A stretch of 32,687 nt of DNA from Micromonosporaceae bacterium (GCA_007130245.1 SLSW01000209.1:1-32687); one strand, 5' to 3'; counted from the first letter of the stretch, positions 17,875-26,941 are shown. The notes: generated by a model from the letters alone, not told the origin. Numbers and translations: made by a program.

Positions 17875-18734
17875 ATGACCATGCCAGCCGTTGCCCTGGA
17901 CCTCAGAGCGATCCTGCGTGCGCTACGCCGACGGGCCGACCTCAGCCAGCGTGAGCTGGCCGAGCGCTCCGGTGTGCCCGCGAGCACCATCGGTCGCATC
18001 GAGTCCGGGCAGTGCCATGACCCGCGGCTGCGGACCGTGGAGCGTTTGGTGTCCGCAGCCGGAGGCAGCCTCCTCATCAGCGAAGACCGCAAGACGCCGC
18101 CACCACCGGCGCACCCCAGCGAAGGGCTGGTCGACGAGGCGGGCCGCAGCTACCCCGCCCACCTCGACGTGCGCCGGGTCGCCGGGGCCCACGACTGGTG
18201 GGGCGCATGGTGGGCGAACTGGTACGACCTGCCCCGCCATCGCTGGCCACGCGATGCGCCCGAATATACCTACGACCTGGACCGCGGTAGGCGGGACCGG
18301 CGGCGAGAACGCCAGGCGCAGGCCGCGATGGTGAGCAGCCTGCGGATCACGCCCGCCGAACCGGACGACGCGCCGGACAACGTGTGGCGGTGGCTGGCCA
18401 CCGACGACACCGGCCAGGTCGTGGCCCGGTTGGGCGGGTTCGTGCAGCATCGCGAGGGCACCTGCGAACGCGAGTTCGTGCTCTGCGACATCGAGGTCGC
18501 CCCGGCCTGGCAGCGGTGCGGCCTCGGACAGCGGATGGTCGACACCCTGCAGGACCGCATGATCACGGCCGGGGTGCCGACCGCGCGAGTGCGATCAGCC
18601 CGTCCCGGGCTGGGTACGAGTTCTTCCGCGCATGCGGGTTCCGCATCGGCCGGCCACCGCAGCCGCAGTGGCTCGTCATACCGGCCGCCATACCCGCGGA
18701 CGTCAAGAAGCGATGGCGCGCGCGGCGCTGGTGA
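17875..18734 (+). pseudogene. XRE-type HTH fused to a GNAT acetyltransferase domain, with a -1 frame break near 18581-18600
   Basis: HTH 'LRAILRALRRRADLSQRELAERSGVPASTIGRIESGQCHDPRLRTVERLVSAAG'; GNAT 'LCDIEVAPAWQRCGLGQRMVDTLQDRMITAGVPTARV' in frame 1; the expected GNAT end 'AISPSRAGYEFFRACGFRIGRPPQPQWLVIPAAIPADVKKRWRARRW*' is in frame 0 (ORF 18384..18734). Confidence 0.8.
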
Positions 18735-19347
18735 GCGCGGCCAGCGCGTCGCGGATGCGCCAGGCCGCCCGATCGCGGGGGCCGACCAGATTCGACACGG
18801 TGCGCAGCTCCGCGAAGGCCACGCCGGCGCCGGCCGCCGCACAGGCCACGCCGTACCCCTCCATCGCCTCGGCCACCGCGTGCGGATGGGCCGCGGCCAG
18901 CGCCTGCACACGCCCCGCGGTGCCGGTGACGGTGGAGACCGTCAACACCTCCCCGACCACCGCGTCGGGCAGCGCCTCAACGAGGCCGGCCAGCACCGCG
19001 CTGTCGGCGGCCCGGGCCCGCTCGCCGAAGCCGAGCTGGTCCAGCGGCAGGAATCCTTCCGGGGACTCGGCCCCGAGATCGGCCTGCACGCTGCGGTTGG
19101 CGAGCACAAGCGCGCCGACCGCGGCGCGTCCGGGGAAGCCGCCGGCTATGCCGGCGGAAATCACGGTGCGGTACGGCCGGCCCGCGCTCTCGGCAAGCGT
19201 GAGCAGGCGCGCGGTGCCGGCCGCGGCCGCGGCCGGTCCTACCCCGACCTCGGCGACGGTCACCCCCGGCTGACCGGCTGGCAACCCGGCGAGCACCGCG
19301 TCGCGTTCGGCCGCGACCGCCGTGGCAATCAGCATGGGGCCGTTCAC
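18703..19347 (-). CDS. mqnB: Futalosine hydrolase
   Basis: MLIATAVAAERDAVLAGL...VISAGIAGGFPGRAAVGALVLANRSVQADLG...EAMEGYGVACAAAGAGVAFAELRTVSNLVGPRDRAAWRI; nucleosidase family with MqnB-like NxVGPRDR. Start GTG 19347 (overlapping GTGA) or ATG 19335. Confidence 0.88.
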   Translation of the reverse strand: MNGPMLIATAVAAERDAVLAGLPAGQPGVTVAEVGVGPAAAAAGTARLLTLAESAGRPYRTVISAGIAGGFPGRAAVGALVLANRSVQADLGAESPEGFLPLDQLGFGERARAADSAVLAGLVEALPDAVVGEVLTVSTVTGTAGRVQALAAAHPHAVAEAMEGYGVACAAAGAGVAFAELRTVSNLVGPRDRAAWRIRDALAALTSAARAIAS

Positions 19348-20801
19348 TGGTGCGCTCCCGGACCAGGCGACGGCCGGTTCGACGATCGATCCGACCACCG
19401 GTCCGACCGTCCCGTGTCGGCGACGCCGGGTTCCGGGCGACCGGCCAGCCGGTCACGGTGCGACAGGAACGCGACCAGCACCGTTCGTCCGGCGGCCAGC
19501 GCCAGCAGGCCGGCGGCGACGCCGATGCCGAACCGGCCCGGCATCGGGATCAGCCCCAGCGCGCTGCCGGTCACGAACGCGAGCATCAGCACCGTCTCCG
19601 AGTGGGCGAACGCGGTGGTCCGCATGCGCTCAGCGATGCGTTCCTGGATGGCGGAGTCCACCGAGAGCTTGGCCAGCCCGCTGGACACCGCCGCGACCAG
19701 GCACAGCAGCGCCGTCATCGCCAGCGTGAACTGGAAGATGGTCACCACCGCCAGGGCCGTGACCACCAACAGCCCGACGGCCTGTACGGCGATCGGGTAG
19801 TGGATGCGCAGCCGGCTGCCGGCGGCCACCGCCAGGAACGTGCCGAAGACCAGTGATCCGCTGATCAACCCGATCGCGGTGCCCTCGCCGAGTTCCCTCC
19901 CGACGAACGTGTGGGGCAGCTGCCCCGGCTCCCGGATCGTGAACGCGAGGAAGATCAGCAGGAACCCGTACAGCGCGCGGTGGATGGTGCCGCCGACCAG
20001 CGCGGATCTGACCAGCCGGCTGGCGGTCAGCACTCGCCGGTAATCGTGGGTCCAGCGCAGTACGGTGAGCCGCAGCAGCCGCGGCGGGGTCTCCGGGGGG
20101 TCGGCGTCGGCCCGGTCGGGCAGCCGCAGCGCGATCACCATGCCGATCAGGAAGATCACCGACGCGACACGCAGCGGCCACTGCGGGCCGAACCAGAACG
20201 CGGCCAGCCCGATCGGGAGCACGAGGGCGCCGGCGATGGTGCCGTAGACGCTGCCGCGGGCGTTGACCTGCGACAGCCCGAGGCTGGCCGGCAGCAGCCG
20301 CGGCACCGTGCCGGCGCGGGCCACGCCGTACGCGCGGGACAGCACCAGTACGCCGAATGCGGCCGGATACAGCGCGATGTTGTCGAGCTGGTCGGCGATC
20401 AACCAGGCCAGGAACGCCCGGCCCAGCATGGTGGTGGCCAGGGCGTAGCGGCGGCCGTGGCGCAGGTGGTCCAGCACCGGGCCGATCAGTGGCGCCAGCA
20501 CCGCGAACGGCACCATCGTCACCAGCAGGTACAGGGCCACGTTGGTGCGGGCCTCGTCCAGCGGCACCGCGAAGAAGATGGTGCCGGCCAGGCCCACCGC
20601 GACCAAAGTGTCGCCGGCGATGGAGGCGGCATGCATGTCCAGCAGCCGCATCATGCCGGTCTCGCCGCCGGCCACCCGGGAGCGGACCCGGCCGCCGCCG
20701 CGGCGCAGTCGGCGACCACCGGCGGTAGCGCGCCGGGCAGCGCCGCGGGTCCCGCGCGCCACGGTGCCGGCCGCGCGGCCGAGCACGTTCCGGACCGCCA
20801 T
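19344..20801 (-). CDS. MFS-type transporter
   Basis: Multiple hydrophobic helices (e.g. 'NVALYLLVTMVPFAVLAPLIGPVLDHLRHGRRYALA', 'VGLLVVTALAVVTIFQFTLAMTALLCLVAAVSSGLAKLSVDSAIQERI'). Confidence 0.87.
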   Translation of the reverse strand: MAVRNVLGRAAGTVARGTRGAARRATAGGRRLRRGGGRVRSRVAGGETGMMRLLDMHAASIAGDTLVAVGLAGTIFFAVPLDEARTNVALYLLVTMVPFAVLAPLIGPVLDHLRHGRRYALATTMLGRAFLAWLIADQLDNIALYPAAFGVLVLSRAYGVARAGTVPRLLPASLGLSQVNARGSVYGTIAGALVLPIGLAAFWFGPQWPLRVASVIFLIGMVIALRLPDRADADPPETPPRLLRLTVLRWTHDYRRVLTASRLVRSALVGGTIHRALYGFLLIFLAFTIREPGQLPHTFVGRELGEGTAIGLISGSLVFGTFLAVAAGSRLRIHYPIAVQAVGLLVVTALAVVTIFQFTLAMTALLCLVAAVSSGLAKLSVDSAIQERIAERMRTTAFAHSETVLMLAFVTGSALGLIPMPGRFGIGVAAGLLALAAGRTVLVAFLSHRDRLAGRPEPGVADTGRSDRWSDRSSNRPSPGPGAHQ

Positions 20802-20868
20802 GCACCCATCCTTTCGTACCGCTTCGCCCCTGTCTCATCGCTGCCGGCGGTGGTGCGAGAATGGCCGT

Positions 20869-21735
20869 ATGACCAGGACCAGCACCGCTGACGGTGGGGC
20901 CGTCGGTGCCGGCGGGACCGGTAAGCGGACCCGTAGTGCCCGCCTGGACCCGATCTGTGCCGAGCCGGTCGCGGTCGATCTGGCACGTGCGGCGATCAGC
21001 GAGGTGGAGCCGGAGCACGTGGGCGAGTACCGGGGTGCGGTGGCGGAGGCGGACCGGGTGGTGACGCACCTGTTCGACTGCCTGCTGCCGGGCTACCGTG
21101 GCTGGCGCTGGGCGGTGACCGTCGCCCGCGCGCCGCGCAGCCGCAAGGTCACGATCAACGAGACCGTGCTGTTGCCCGGCCCGGACGCGCTGGTCGCGCC
21201 GGAGTGGGTGCCCTGGGATGAGCGTCTCAAGCCGGGCGACCTCGGCGTCGGGGACCTGCTTCCTACCCCGGCCGACGACGAACGACTGGTGCCCGGCTAC
21301 GTGCTGTCGGACGACCCGGCGGTGGAGGAGGGCGCCTGGGAGCTCGGGCTGGGCCGGGCCCGGGTGATGTCGCGGCAGGGTCGCATCGAGGCCGCTCAGC
21401 GATGGTACGAATCCGACCACGGGCCGGAGGCGCCGATCGCCGCGTCTGCGCCGCGATCGGCCCGGTGCGGTTCCTGTGGCTTCTGGCTGCCGGTGGCAGG
21501 GTGGCTACGGCAGGCGTTCGGGGTGTGCGGCAACCTGTATGCCCCAGACGACGGTCGGGTTGTCAGTGTGGACCACGGGTGCGGCGCGCACTCGGAGGTG
21601 CTGCTGACCAAGGAGGCCGCGGTGGAGGAACTGCCGACGGTCTACGACGACACCGAGGTGGAGATGGTTTCCGTCAGCCGGGCGCACGGCTCGGTGGAGG
21701 ACACCGACGCCGCCGAGCCGTACGGTCACGGTTGA
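20869..21735 (+). CDS. DUF3027 family protein
   Basis: 'HVGEYRGAVAEADRVVTHLFDCLLPGYRGWRWAVTVARAPRSRKVTINETVLLPGPDALVAPEWVPWDERLKPGDLGVGDLLPT' and a Cys motif 'CGSCGFWLPVAGWLRQAFGVCGNLYAPDDGRVVSVDHGCGAHSE' fit the actinobacterial DUF3027 family. Confidence 0.88.
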   Translation: MTRTSTADGGAVGAGGTGKRTRSARLDPICAEPVAVDLARAAISEVEPEHVGEYRGAVAEADRVVTHLFDCLLPGYRGWRWAVTVARAPRSRKVTINETVLLPGPDALVAPEWVPWDERLKPGDLGVGDLLPTPADDERLVPGYVLSDDPAVEEGAWELGLGRARVMSRQGRIEAAQRWYESDHGPEAPIAASAPRSARCGSCGFWLPVAGWLRQAFGVCGNLYAPDDGRVVSVDHGCGAHSEVLLTKEAAVEELPTVYDDTEVEMVSVSRAHGSVEDTDAAEPYGHG

Positions 21736-21956
21736 CCGGACCGTCGCTGATGGCGGCGACGGTCGCGCAGCACCATGACGGCGGTTGCCGGGATGCCGAG
21801 CAGGAAACCGGCCAGGCAGATCCACAGCCAGTCGGTGGGCGCGTCCGCGATCAGCAGCACGAGCCCTGCCACTGCCCACAGCAGCGTTCCGACCAGGATG
21901 AACGGCACCATCGGCGGATCCATGGGCGTTGGTGGTGATCGGTGCGGGTCGGGCAC
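21726..21956 (-). CDS. DUF2530-like small two-TM membrane protein
   Basis: 76 aa; 'VPFILVGTLLWAVAGLVLLIADAPTDWLWICLAGFLLGIPATAVMVLRDRRRHQRR'; convergent with and overlapping the end of the DUF3027 gene by 10 bp. Confidence 0.7.
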   Translation of the reverse strand: MPDPHRSPPTPMDPPMVPFILVGTLLWAVAGLVLLIADAPTDWLWICLAGFLLGIPATAVMVLRDRRRHQRRSGQP

Positions 21957-22041
21957 GGTGACAGGGTACGGGTAGGTCGCGTCTTACGGTTGTGGGTACC
22001 CTGCTTCCACACGCTGGTGACGGCGGTCATATTAGGTGGTT

Positions 22042-22069
22042 GTTAGCCGGGCTTATTAGTTAAGCTAAC
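22042..22069. promoter_or_regulatory. Inverted repeat just upstream of marR; candidate MarR operator/promoter region
   Basis: GTTAGC (22042-22047) ... GCTAAC (22064-22069), plus TTAG-TTAAG-CTAA (22056-22068), in a locally AT-rich stretch 5-30 bp before GTG 22074. Confidence 0.5.
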
Positions 22070-22073
22070 GAGT

Positions 22074-22523
22074 GTGACGGAGCGGACGGTGATGGCGGAG
22101 CGCTTGACAGCGGTGCAGCTCGCAGTGTTGCTGCGCGACGCTATTACCCGGCTCAACCGGCGCGTCCGCCAGACTCGACCGGTCGGTGACCTCACAGCCA
22201 CCCAGCTGTCCGCGCTGGCCAGTCTCGAGCTCGCCGGGGCGATGACACCCCGCGAACTCGCCGAGATCGAGCGGGTCCGGCCCCCGACGATGACCAAGAT
22301 CGTGTCGAAGCTGGAAGAGCGCGATCTGGTGCAGCGCACTCCGCACCCGACCGATGGCCGCCAGGTGATCCTGGCGGCTACGCCGCAGGGTCGCGGGGTG
22401 CTGGCGAAGTTCGAGCGGGCCCGCGAGGAGTGGCTAGCCCAGCGGTTGGCTGAGTTGACCGCCGAGGAGCGCGAGGTTCTGCGGCACGCGGCGGAGATCC
22501 TCCGCCAGGTTGCGCGCGCCTGA
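22074..22523 (+). CDS. MarR family transcriptional regulator
   Basis: 'LSALASLELAGAMTPRELAEIERVRPPTMTKIVSKLEERDLVQRTPHPTDGRQVILAATPQGRGVL' is a canonical MarR winged helix. Confidence 0.93.
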   Translation: MTERTVMAERLTAVQLAVLLRDAITRLNRRVRQTRPVGDLTATQLSALASLELAGAMTPRELAEIERVRPPTMTKIVSKLEERDLVQRTPHPTDGRQVILAATPQGRGVLAKFERAREEWLAQRLAELTAEEREVLRHAAEILRQVARA

Positions 22524-22649
22524 GCGCGGGCGCGACCGCGCGTGACGTGGGCCGGTTCGTGCGGCCCGTGCCGGGTCGCGCGCCGTGCCGGGTCGTGCCG
22601 GTCCGTCCGCGATGGATGGCACCGACGACCCGAGGAGGCGGCTCCGGCA

Positions 22650-23939
22650 GTGCGAGCCCGGTTACACAGAACCTTCCAGTCCCTGACGATCCGCAACTAC
22701 CGGCTGTTCGCCACCGGCCAGCTGGTGAAGCTGATCGGCGTGTGGATGATGTTCATCGCCCAGGACTGGCTCGTGCTGCAACTGTCGGGCAACTCGGCCA
22801 CCGCGGTCGGGATCGTCGTCGCGCTGCAGTTCACCCCGGTGCTGCTGTTGACGCTCTTCGGTGGGGTGCTTGCCGACCGGTACGACAAGCGCAAGCTGCT
22901 GCTGGTGGCCAACACTGTGTTCGCCGCGCTGGCGGTGTTCATGGCGCTGCTGGTGCTGACCGGAGTCGTACAGCTCTGGCACGTGTTCGTCCTCGCCGCC
23001 GCCATGGGCACCGCCAACGCGATCGAGACGCCGGCCCGGCAGGCGTTCGTGTCCGAGCTGGTCGGCACCACCCTGCTGCCCAACGCGCTGTCGCTCAACG
23101 CCTCGGTGTTCAACTCCGCCCGCATCATCGGACCGGCCACCGCCGGTGTGGCCATCGCGGTGATCGGTCTCGGCCCCACCTTCCTGCTGGCCACCATGAT
23201 GGCCGTCTCGCCGATCGTCAGCCTGGCCCGGATGCGCTCGGCGGAGCTGCAGCGTGAGCTGCGCACCCGGGCCGAGCGGGGACGCACCCGGGTGGTTGAC
23301 GGCCTGCGGCACGTGTGGCAGCGCCCGGACCTGGTGCTGGCGATGTCGCTGGTCGCCGTGGTCGGCTTCGCCGGCTTCAACTACCAGGTGACCCTGCCGG
23401 TGCTGTCGAAGGTGGTCTTCGAGACCGGTGCCGCCTCGTTCGGGCTGCTGGCGGCGGCCCTGGCCACCGGCTCGCTGGCCGGGGCCCTGGCCGGATCGTG
23501 GCGGCGGGCGCAACCGTCGGCGCACGTGGTGATCGGTTCGGCCGTGGCCTTCGGCGTGTTCTCGATGGCCGTCGGGTTCTCCACCCCGTACTGGCTGGTG
23601 GCCACCCTGCTGCTGCCGACCGGCTTCTTCGCCATCTTCTTCGCGCAGGCGGCGAACCAGCGGGTGCAGCTGGGCTGCGACGCCTCCTTCCGGGGCCGGG
23701 TGATGGCGCTGTACGTGCTGGTGTTCCTCGGCACCACCCCGCTCGGGGCGCTGGCGGTGGGCTGGCTGTCGGAACAGTTCAGCGCCGCCACGGCGATCTG
23801 GCTCGGCGGGCTCGTCTCCCTGCTGGCCGGCGCCGTCGCGCTGGGATGGCAACTGCGGCGCCACGGCGAGCAGCTGCGGCTGCGACTGCGACCCACGCCG
23901 CGGTTGTACGTGGTGCGCGCGGCCGACGCCACCGGGTGA
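22650..23939 (+). CDS. MFS transporter
   Basis: GTG start after GAGGAGG; 'LADRYDKRKLLLVANTVFAALAVFMALLVL', 'IETPARQAFVSELVGTTLLPNALSLNASVFNSARIIGPATAGV' typical of the MFS_3/enterobactin-exporter-like family. Confidence 0.93.
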   Translation: MRARLHRTFQSLTIRNYRLFATGQLVKLIGVWMMFIAQDWLVLQLSGNSATAVGIVVALQFTPVLLLTLFGGVLADRYDKRKLLLVANTVFAALAVFMALLVLTGVVQLWHVFVLAAAMGTANAIETPARQAFVSELVGTTLLPNALSLNASVFNSARIIGPATAGVAIAVIGLGPTFLLATMMAVSPIVSLARMRSAELQRELRTRAERGRTRVVDGLRHVWQRPDLVLAMSLVAVVGFAGFNYQVTLPVLSKVVFETGAASFGLLAAALATGSLAGALAGSWRRAQPSAHVVIGSAVAFGVFSMAVGFSTPYWLVATLLLPTGFFAIFFAQAANQRVQLGCDASFRGRVMALYVLVFLGTTPLGALAVGWLSEQFSAATAIWLGGLVSLLAGAVALGWQLRRHGEQLRLRLRPTPRLYVVRAADATG

Positions 23940-24044
23940 TGTCACACTCCTGAGGTGTGGTCGCCGCATGGACGTGGCGAGATTCCGGGAGGGCCTGGCG
24001 GTGGACTTCGCGGCACTGCGGTCCTGCGGCGGTAGCCTGGCGCG

Positions 24045-24644
24045 ATGAGGTTGTTCGTCGCGCTCTACCCGCCCGCCGACGCGCTCGACCATCTGGCCGA
24101 CGCGGTCGAGCAGCTGCGGCTGGGCAGGGCGGCGGCGGACGGCACCAACGTGCGGCTCACGGCGCGTCCGCTGTGGCACATCACGCTGGCGTTCCTGGGG
24201 GAGGTGCCGGCCGACCGGGCGCCGGTGGCAGGCGACGCGCTGCGGGAGGCGGTGACCCAGTGGAGCCAAGGCGCGGTCGGGCGGCCGGTGTTGCGGCTGG
24301 CCGGTGGTGGGCGGTTCGGGCGGCGCCGGTTCACGATTCTGTGGGTCGGCCTGGCCGGTGACGTCGAGGCGCTGACGTCGCTGGCCGGGGTGGTGCGCCG
24401 GCAGTTGAAACGTCACCGGGTGTCCTACGATCGCAAGCCGTTCCGACCGCACTTGACGTTCGCCCGCCCGGGTGATCGGTTGCCGGAGGCGGACCTGCAG
24501 GCGGACGTGGCGACCCTGGACCGGTACGAAGGGCCGGACTGGACGGTCGAGGCGCTGCACGTGGTGCGCAGCTACCAGGGCCCGAACCCGACGCACGAGA
24601 GCATCGTTACCGCCCCGCTCGTCCCCGACAGCCCGTCGATCTAG
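24045..24644 (+). CDS. thpR: RNA 2',3'-cyclic phosphodiesterase
   Basis: Two HxT/S motifs (WHITLAFLGEV, FRPHLTFARPG) and N-term 'MRLFVALYPP'. Confidence 0.93.
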   Translation: MRLFVALYPPADALDHLADAVEQLRLGRAAADGTNVRLTARPLWHITLAFLGEVPADRAPVAGDALREAVTQWSQGAVGRPVLRLAGGGRFGRRRFTILWVGLAGDVEALTSLAGVVRRQLKRHRVSYDRKPFRPHLTFARPGDRLPEADLQADVATLDRYEGPDWTVEALHVVRSYQGPNPTHESIVTAPLVPDSPSI

Positions 24645-24696
24645 GGATAATTCACGTAGTTGGAGATCCAACCACGTGAATTATCCCTAGATCGAC
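24635..24696. repeat. 62-nt near-perfect palindrome overlapping the thpR stop codon
   Basis: gtcgatctagggataattcacgtAgttgga-ga-tccaacCacgtgaattatccctagatcgac: 30-nt arms with one mismatch (A24658 / C24673) and a 2-nt centre. Confidence 0.95.
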
Positions 24697-24711
24697 CGGA
24701 GGTGGGGCGGT

Positions 24712-25698
24712 CTACCAGGCCCAGGCTTCGGGGCCAGGGCCGCCCTTGCCGACCGGCGGGAACAGTTCGTCGAGCTTGGACAGGTTCGGCTCGTCCAGCG
24801 ACACCGACAGCGCTCCCAGCGCGGCGTCGAGCTGCGCGATCGTACGGGGACCGATGATCGGGGCGGTAACCGCCGGCTGGGCCAGCAGCCAGGCGACCCC
24901 GACGTCAGCCGGGTCATGACCCAGGTCGGCGCACAGCTTCTCGTACGCTTCGATCGCCGGACGGTGGTTGGCCAGCGCCTCCTCGGCGCGCCCGGACGCC
25001 GCCCGCCCGGCCGTTCCCTCGGCGAGCTTGCGCACGGCGCCGCCGAGCGCCCCGCCGTGCAGCGGTGACCAGGGGATGATGCCGATGCCGTACCGCTGGG
25101 CGGCCGGCAGCACCTCCATCTCCACGTGCCGGGTGAGCAGGTTGTAGATGCACTGTTCGGAGACCAGCCCCAGGAAGTGCCGGCGGTTCGCGGCCTCCTG
25201 GGCCTGCACCAGATGCCAGCCGGCGAAGTTGGACGATCCGACATAACGGACCTTCCCCTGGGTGACCAGCACCTCCATCGCCTGCCAGATCTCCTCCCAC
25301 GGCGTGCGCCGCTCGACGTGGTGCATCTGGTAGAGGTCGATCCAGTCGGTCTGCATCCTGCGCAGCGACGCCTCGCAGGCCTGGATCAGGTGACGCGCGG
25401 ATAGTCCGCGGTCGTTTGGCCACTCACTCATCCGCCCGTACGCCTTGGTGGCGAGCACCACCTTGTCCCGGCGGCCACCACCCTGGGCGAACCAGCGCCC
25501 GATGATCTGCTCGGTGACACCCTCGCCAAGCTTCCAGCCGTAGACGTTGGCGGTGTCGAAGAAGTTTATGCCGTGCTCGAGCGCCCGGTCCATGATCGCG
25601 TAGCTGTCCGGTTCGGTGGTCTGGGGGCCGAAGTTCATCGTGCCCAGGCACAGCCGGCTGACGGTCAAGCCGGTACGGCCGAGATTCGTATAGTCCAT
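24712..25698 (-). CDS. Aldo/keto reductase
   Basis: 'MDYTNLGRTGLTVSRLCLGTMNFG', 'GINFFDTANVYG', 'WIDLYQMHHVERRTPWEEIWQAMEVLVTQGKVRYVGSSNFAGWHL'. Confidence 0.95.
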   Translation of the reverse strand: MDYTNLGRTGLTVSRLCLGTMNFGPQTTEPDSYAIMDRALEHGINFFDTANVYGWKLGEGVTEQIIGRWFAQGGGRRDKVVLATKAYGRMSEWPNDRGLSARHLIQACEASLRRMQTDWIDLYQMHHVERRTPWEEIWQAMEVLVTQGKVRYVGSSNFAGWHLVQAQEAANRRHFLGLVSEQCIYNLLTRHVEMEVLPAAQRYGIGIIPWSPLHGGALGGAVRKLAEGTAGRAASGRAEEALANHRPAIEAYEKLCADLGHDPADVGVAWLLAQPAVTAPIIGPRTIAQLDAALGALSVSLDEPNLSKLDELFPPVGKGGPGPEAWAW

Positions 25699-25765
25699 CA
25701 GCCCAGCGTGCCACGCCACCGGCGGGAAGCGGTGATCTCGAGCGACCGGCCAGCGGCGGCGTGAG

Positions 25766-26821
25766 CTACGAGGAGGACGACTCGCCGGCCGCCGGCGGGC
25801 TGCCGAACAGCACCTCGTCCCAGCTCGGGCCCCGCTTACGGGAGGTGGTCTCGCCCTCGGACTCGCCACTGTTGCGACGCGGCCGCAGCACCGCCAGTGA
25901 CGGCACCGCCGGGACGTCCTTGGGCGCGTCGGCGTCGTCGTCGAACGGCGAACCGCCACGTGATGCCGAACGCTGCCGCGGCTTGTCTGCGGTCGCCGCC
26001 GTCGCCGCGGCCGCCGCCGGTGAGTCGAGCCCGCGCCCGGAGGTGCCCACTGGCCGGTCCAAGCTGGCCATGAGCGCGTCGCGGCCGGACCGGATGGGGT
26101 CGCGGCCGGAACGTCGGGCCGAGTCGCCGGCTGGATTGGGCAGCCCGTGACCACCGCTGCCGCGCGCCGGCTCCGACCGCGATTTCCCGCGCCCGGAGCG
26201 TGTCGGGGCCTCGGTCGCCGGCTCCTGGCCGAGGATGGTGGTCGGGCGCTCGGCGCACAGGTAGTGGGCCATGTCGTCGTGCGGCACCACCACACTGCGG
26301 GTGCGGTCCAGCTCCCAGACCGCCTGAGCGGTGGCCTTACCGGACGGCCACGTGGCCACGATGCGCCAGCAACCGTCGTCGCGCCGGTAGGCGTCCCAGG
26401 AGATCTTCTCAGCGTCGATCCCGTGCTGGTCCAGGCGCGCGTCCACCACCGAGGCGAGCGAAGAACCCGACTCGGAGTTCTTCAGCTTCGTGCGGCGGGC
26501 GTGCTGGGCGAGCATGGCCCGCTCCTGCAGCACCGGGCCGGCGTAGCGAAGCACCCGGTCCACCGGCACCCCGGCGATGCGTGCCACCTCGTCGGCCGAC
26601 TCGCCGCCGCGGATGCGGGTCTGGATGTCGCGCGGCGACAGTGACGGCGGCGGCTCGCCCGGCGTCGGTTCGCTGGCGGCCTTGAGGCTGCCCCCGCCGC
26701 CGGTGCGCACCACGGTGGTGAGCCGCTCGTCCAGCGGCAGCGCCAGCAGCCGGCCGACCTCGTCGGCGAGCACGAGCGCACGCCCGTCCTCCGACAAGGC
26801 GACGAAGCGCACCGGTCGCAC
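25766..26821 (-). CDS. sepH: Septation protein SepH (DUF3071)
   Basis: 'VRPVRFVALSEDGRALVLADEVGRLLALPLDERL', 'LSPRDIQTRIRGGESADEVARIAGVPVDRVLRYAGPVLQERAMLAQHAR', 'ISWDAYRRDDGCWRIVATWPSGKATAQAVWELDRTRSVVVPHDDMAHYLC', and a disordered C-terminus. Confidence 0.92.
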   Translation of the reverse strand: MRPVRFVALSEDGRALVLADEVGRLLALPLDERLTTVVRTGGGGSLKAASEPTPGEPPPSLSPRDIQTRIRGGESADEVARIAGVPVDRVLRYAGPVLQERAMLAQHARRTKLKNSESGSSLASVVDARLDQHGIDAEKISWDAYRRDDGCWRIVATWPSGKATAQAVWELDRTRSVVVPHDDMAHYLCAERPTTILGQEPATEAPTRSGRGKSRSEPARGSGGHGLPNPAGDSARRSGRDPIRSGRDALMASLDRPVGTSGRGLDSPAAAAATAATADKPRQRSASRGGSPFDDDADAPKDVPAVPSLAVLRPRRNSGESEGETTSRKRGPSWDEVLFGSPPAAGESSSS

Positions 26822-26941
26822 CGCATTCCTCCGTCCGCAGTTCCGGCGTTCCCGCCCACGGTACGCGTCGTCGCGCGATCGCGCGCGCAGGGCACGCCGA
26901 GCCGTGCAAATCCGGTTGCGCTCCGTCGGTAGCGTCAGGGT

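Noticed and set aside
24641-24655. TAGGGATAA within the palindrome resembles the start of the I-SceI homing endonuclease site
   Set aside because: Only the first 9 of 18 bases match (TAGGGATAACAGGGTAAT expected); no endonuclease gene; treated as coincidence.
24635-24696. Rho-independent terminator
   Set aside because: Strong hairpin but no T-run on either side, and it overlaps the thpR stop codon; kept as a palindromic repeat of unknown function.
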